Under the pieces are notes generated by a model. It was not told the DNA's origin and searched no databases. It saw only the letters and a program-made list of their open reading frames with translations. Both the position numbers and the translations under genes were made by a program. DNA of 64,000 nt from Dryomyza anilis (taxonomy: Eukaryota > Arthropoda > Insecta > Diptera > Dryomyzidae): positions 9,693,017-9,757,016 of the forward strand of contig OX638134.1 in NCBI GenBank assembly GCA_951804985.1, in the 5' to 3' direction. This document shows, in pieces, positions 60,140-64,000 of this stretch (its first letter is position 1; each line of letters begins with the position of its first letter).

Positions 60140-61769
60140 AAATAACGAATTCGTTAATTTTAAATTGAAATTGAATTGAATTTATATATTTTTTTCATTC
60201 TTTCATTAATTTTTGATTTACGAATTTTTCAGTTTAGAATTTGTTTTTAAGTTTGTTAATTTTGTTTATATTTAAAGTACTTACTTTTGAAAAATTTTGA
60301 AAATATGGTTTTTTTATGATAATTTTAAATTATATTTTCATAATTGTATGAATGGTGAATTTATTATTTTATGCATTTCATGTGTGTCAATTTATGAATA
60401 TATTAGTTTGGGAGCAAACAATAAATTGATCAGTGAATATTCTAATGTATGTTTTAAATTACGTAAATTACCTTTATTATTTATAAAAATATGTATTTTT
60501 TTTACTTTATGTATTTGTGAGTACATTTATTTATAAATTTATAAATTATGAATTATATTTATTTATGATTTGTATATTAGAGAATTGGTTAATTTTGGGT
60601 AAGATATGAATTTAAGTATTTTACATATTTGTAAAATTCTCTTTTTTTTATAATGAATTCTATAAATCTATGAATTATTATTAATATTTACATATGAATC
60701 ATGAATTTATGAAATGATTTTTTTTTAAATTTTTGAACAATTTTATTATATGAATTCATTATTTTCTGAATTTATAAAATTCATATTTAAGATTTTGAAT
60801 TTATAAATGTAAATTTAAATTTGTCAAATGTTGATTCTATATTTTTCAATTTTATGAATTTAGAAATTTAATTTCCGAAATTTTAAAGTTATTAATTTGT
60901 GAATTTGCACACATTTCAGAATATAGAATTTTGTAAATTTATTTAAAAGCATAAAATATTTCTTTATTTATTATAGAATTATTATAATTGTCTTAATTAT
61001 AATTTATGATTAATAGAATTGACGAGAGTGAACTTGGCCGATTATGCTATATATAAATACTATGGTGGAATTCAAAATAACATTCTATATTTAAACTAAA
61101 AATGTAACTGAAAACCAAAACCAAAATGTTCATCGTTTAAGTAGACTATTTAAATGTGCGATTTTACTGTTTGTTTTAGATAAGAAATCATCATATAGTA
61201 CAATTCAAATTTTAGCTACATATTTACGGAACTAAGCTTAGCGAGCTCACTGCGCAAAATACACAAATCACTAAAATTCCATGTGATTTTAGTCGTTAAG
61301 TCAATTTGTCAGTGACTGGCTGACAGTGTCGATTTTAGTTACGACACAGAGAATCACTTTTCGGAAAATGTCATGACTTAAGAATGAAAAATAGAAAAGA
61401 AAAACCCAACCTTTTCAGCAGATCGCACAAAACTTCGTGGGTTACTTCGGCAACGGTGAGAAGAGACATAGATTAAACTGTATTTAATCGTTGGACTAAC
61501 TAACGTTTTATTTCGTAATTAGGCAGTTGCTAGTGTGAGAAAAAAATATTTATTTTCAAGGTAGATTTAGTAATGATGCTAAAATTTTGGAATGATGAAG
61601 ATGCCTAATCCGACGGGGGGGATCAAGAGATTTGTTTAGGATAACTTATGTAATATTAGTTAAGTATTATGGATGTGGTTTCAAATATGAACCATTGCAA
61701 AACTGCGTAGGTAAAAGCGATATTTTATTAATCCATTCTCTTGGAAAATCTGTTTTTGACTTAAAATAT
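60140..61769. other. AT-rich stretch, then a short single-copy patch
   Basis: 60,140-61,010 is AT-rich with irregular TTTATGAATT words. 61,230-61,640 is less AT-rich, with ATTTTAGTCGTTAAGTC (61,286), a GTCAGTGACTGGCTGACAG inverted motif (61,309) and GACGGGGGGGATC (61,612). No gene recognised. Confidence 0.35.
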
Positions 61770-63000
61770 ATTTGTGAAAATTTATATTTTTAGTCAAAAA
61801 TTTAATTTTAAGTGAAAATTTAAATTTTTAGTGATAAATTGAAATTTTAGTAAAAAATTGACTTTTAAGTGGAAAAATTGAATTCTTAGTGAAAAATTGA
61901 TGTTTTAGTGAAAAATTAAATTTTTAGTGAAAAATTAAATTTTTATAGAAAAATTGAATATTTGGTAAAAAATTGAATTTTAGTGAAATATTGAATTTTA
62001 GTGAAAATTTAATTTTAGTGAAAAATTGAATTTTTAGTGAAAATTTGTTTTTTTAGTGAAAAATTGAATTTTTAGTGAAAAATTGAATTTTTAGTGAAAA
62101 ATTGAATTTTTAGTGAAAAATTGAATTTTTAGTGAAAAATTGAATTTTTAGTGAAAAATTGAATTTTTAGTGAGAAATTGAATTTTTAGTGAAAAATTGA
62201 ATTTTTAGTGAAAAATTGAATTTTTAGTTAAAGTTGAATTTTTAGTGAAAAATTTAATTTTTAGTGAAAAATTGAATTTTTAGTGATAAATTGAATTTTT
62301 AGTGAAAAATTGAATTTTTTTAGTGAAAAATTGAATTTTTAGTGAAAATTGAATTTTTAGTTAAAGTTAATTTTCAGTGACAAATTGAAATTTTTGTGAA
62401 TAATTGAATTTTTAGTGAACATTTTAATTTTTAGTGAAAAATTGAATTTTTAGATAAAGTTGAATTTTTAGTGAAAAATTGAATTTTTTTTTAGTGAAAA
62501 ATTTAATTTTTAGTAAAAATTGAATTTTTAGTGAAAAATTTAATTTTTAGTGAAAATGTGAATTTTTAGTGAAAATTTTAATTTTTAGTGAAATTTTGAA
62601 TTTTTAGTAAAAATTTGAATTTTTAGTGAAAATTTGAATTTTTAGTAAAAATGTTAATTTGAAGTGAAAAATTCAACTATTAGTGAAAATTGAATTTTTA
62701 GTTAAAGTTAGTTTTTAGTGAAAAATTGAATTTTTAGTGAAAAATTAAATTTTTAGTGAAAAATTGAATTTTTAGTGAAAAATTGAATTTTTAGTGAAAA
62801 ATTGAATTTTTAGTTAAAATTTGAATTTTTAGTTAAAATTTGAATTTTTAGTTAAAATTTGAATTTTTAGTTAAAATTTGAATTTTTTGTGAAAAATTGA
62901 ATATTTAGTGAAAATTTAATTTTATGTGATAAATTGAATTTATACTGAAATTTAATTGTTAATGAAAATTTAAATTTTTAGTCAACATTTTAAATTTTAA
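61770..63000 (+). repeat. 19-bp minisatellite, plus orientation (locus H)
   Basis: Near-perfect GAATTTTTAGTGAAAAATT units at 62,040-62,220 and 62,700-62,820, degenerate at both edges. A variant series GAATTTTTAGTTAAAATTT repeats four times at 62,800-62,880. The array ends about 150 bases before the island at 63.1 kb. Confidence 0.95.
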
Positions 63001-64000
63001 TAATATTTTAAAAATATTTAAAATTTAACAATTTTTAAAATTCGAATTAAGTAGTGAAAACTAATTGAGAAATTTCCCATATTTTCCGAATTCCAATTTA
63101 ATTTTCCCAGCTAAATAAAATTTTTCCCATTGCCTATATTTTCCGACTGCCTATAGCAATTGGCAGAATTTCCCAAACAACAACAACAACTAAAAAATCC
63201 TAAAACCATAAACATTCCCAAAGTGCAAACAAAAAGTACCTGCGCCCGCTTAACCAACATCACAGCCCTATACAACATGTTTAATGATCGTGGATGCGCC
63301 TCAACTGCAGACAGCAGCAAAATCACCTTGCAACAGCTGCCGTTTCGATTTTGTCGACGATGCCAATGCATCTTAAGGGCTGTTTATGTTGCCGAGGTCG
63401 GTGTAATGCGATCGATCGATGTCTTGCGAGTACTGACTGAGCTACCTGCACTCGTTCGTTCTCTCTCTCTGTCTCAACACAACCCTTGTCGAGTGCGGCG
63501 CAATGCGGTTGATTGTTGCAGTGGATTCACCGACGACTACGACGACGCTCTTTTGCTTTCTACCTGCTGCTGCCCAACCATGTTACACCCAATGTTTAGC
63601 ATAATTAAAGGTTTTTCTGTGTTGTTCTTGTATTTAATGTATTTTCCCGTGATCTACGCCTAGATTGGTTGACAGATGCAAATTTTTCCAATTTTCAATT
63701 TAATTTTATTATTTGTAGGTATTGTGTTCGGGCAATGTTTGTGTCTAAGCAATGCAGGTAAAATGTAGCTAAACATGTGTCTGCGTCATGCACAAATGTT
63801 GCCCGTTTGCAGTGCAGTGAGTAATTTACGTTGAATTTTACTTGGGTATTTCACATTGTATTTCACATTTCTATTTAATTCGTATTTCTAAACTAGAAAA
63901 TAGCATGAGTTGCCAAAAATTCCACTGCACTGATAACAAGGGAAGTTTTTTTTCGCACGTCAACAATGTTGCTCGTTGTTTACCCGGCAACATGCGTTCA
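63001..64000. other. GC-richer island at the window end, with a weak open frame
   Basis: 63,140-63,900 is clearly less AT-rich than its surroundings. A plus frame is open from about 63,160 to 63,663. Its first ATG is at 63,277, so at most 128 residues could start here. It has a D/C-rich middle and a hydrophobic end but no family I recognise, and a minus frame overlaps. Words include CAACAACAACAAC (63,179), GCGATCGATCGATG (63,409) and CTCGTTCGTTCTCTCTCTCT (63,448). It may be an exon, promoter or 5' untranslated region of a gene continuing past the window; coding status is not supported. Confidence 0.35.

Overview
The window looks like non-coding DNA from an insect, most probably a fly (Diptera). 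It is very AT-rich. It carries a tRNA-derived SINE with an (ATT)n tail, a DINE-1/INE-1-like element with the usual Diptera-type TTATACCCTACAC end, insect-type Helitron ends, a decayed Tc1/mariner transposon and several small TIR elements. I recognise no host protein-coding gene. Nearly all long open frames are translations of tandem repeats or chance frames. The exact species cannot be read from the sequence; a calyptrate-type fly is a guess. The window could be a large intron or an intergenic desert.

Layout. 1-960: fragment of a dispersed repeat whose inverted relative lies at 58.49-58.99 kb. 3.97-5.76 kb: 8-bp TTTCTTTA array ending in TTTA. 5.8-7.0 and 8.84-10.0 kb: a 19-bp minisatellite in opposite orientations around a less AT-rich island (7.3-8.4 kb). 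12.0-13.7 kb: a 212-bp TIR element, then a 1,296-bp Tc1/mariner element with a broken transposase. 14.27-15.3 kb: Helitron-like left end with an expanded A-rich array. 17.6-18.9 kb: the 19-bp minisatellite again. 18.99-19.5 kb: dispersed repeat, with an inverted relative at 25.38-25.93 kb. 19.54-20.64 kb: six units of a roughly 190-bp satellite. 22.5-24.35 kb: degenerate tandem array split by a SINE. 24.38-25.38 kb: a 1-kb TIR element. 26.78-27.98 kb: AAAATACT array. 29.2-30.4, 33.5-34.5 and 36.1-36.8 kb: more 19-bp minisatellite. 32.1 kb: second SINE. 35.43-36.03 kb: DINE-1-like element. 39.53-40.75 kb: almost perfect 7-bp array. 42.07-42.60 kb: a 527-bp TIR element. 44.22-45.89 kb: a palindromic element interrupted by a complete non-autonomous Helitron. 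47.57-49.95 kb: twelve roughly 184-bp satellite units, with a diverged solo unit at 38.96 kb. 51.06-51.34 kb: foldback element. 51.5-52.76 kb: GTACTAAATTT array. 53.7-54.8 kb: minisatellite. 56.7-58.02 kb: 17-bp minisatellite and an (AT)n run. 59.84-60.13 kb: third SINE. 61.8-63.0 kb: minisatellite, followed by another island up to the end.

The most notable features are these. One 19-bp minisatellite family occupies eight separate loci and, in two places, flanks an island with convergent orientation. Insertion sites can be read directly because paralogous empty sites are in the same window, for the Helitron and for the 1-kb TIR element. Non-repetitive islands share the octamer TGATCATG/CATGATCA and GAACGAACG-type runs, which suggests regulatory DNA embedded in a repeat-rich background. 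No genes work together here in any pathway sense.
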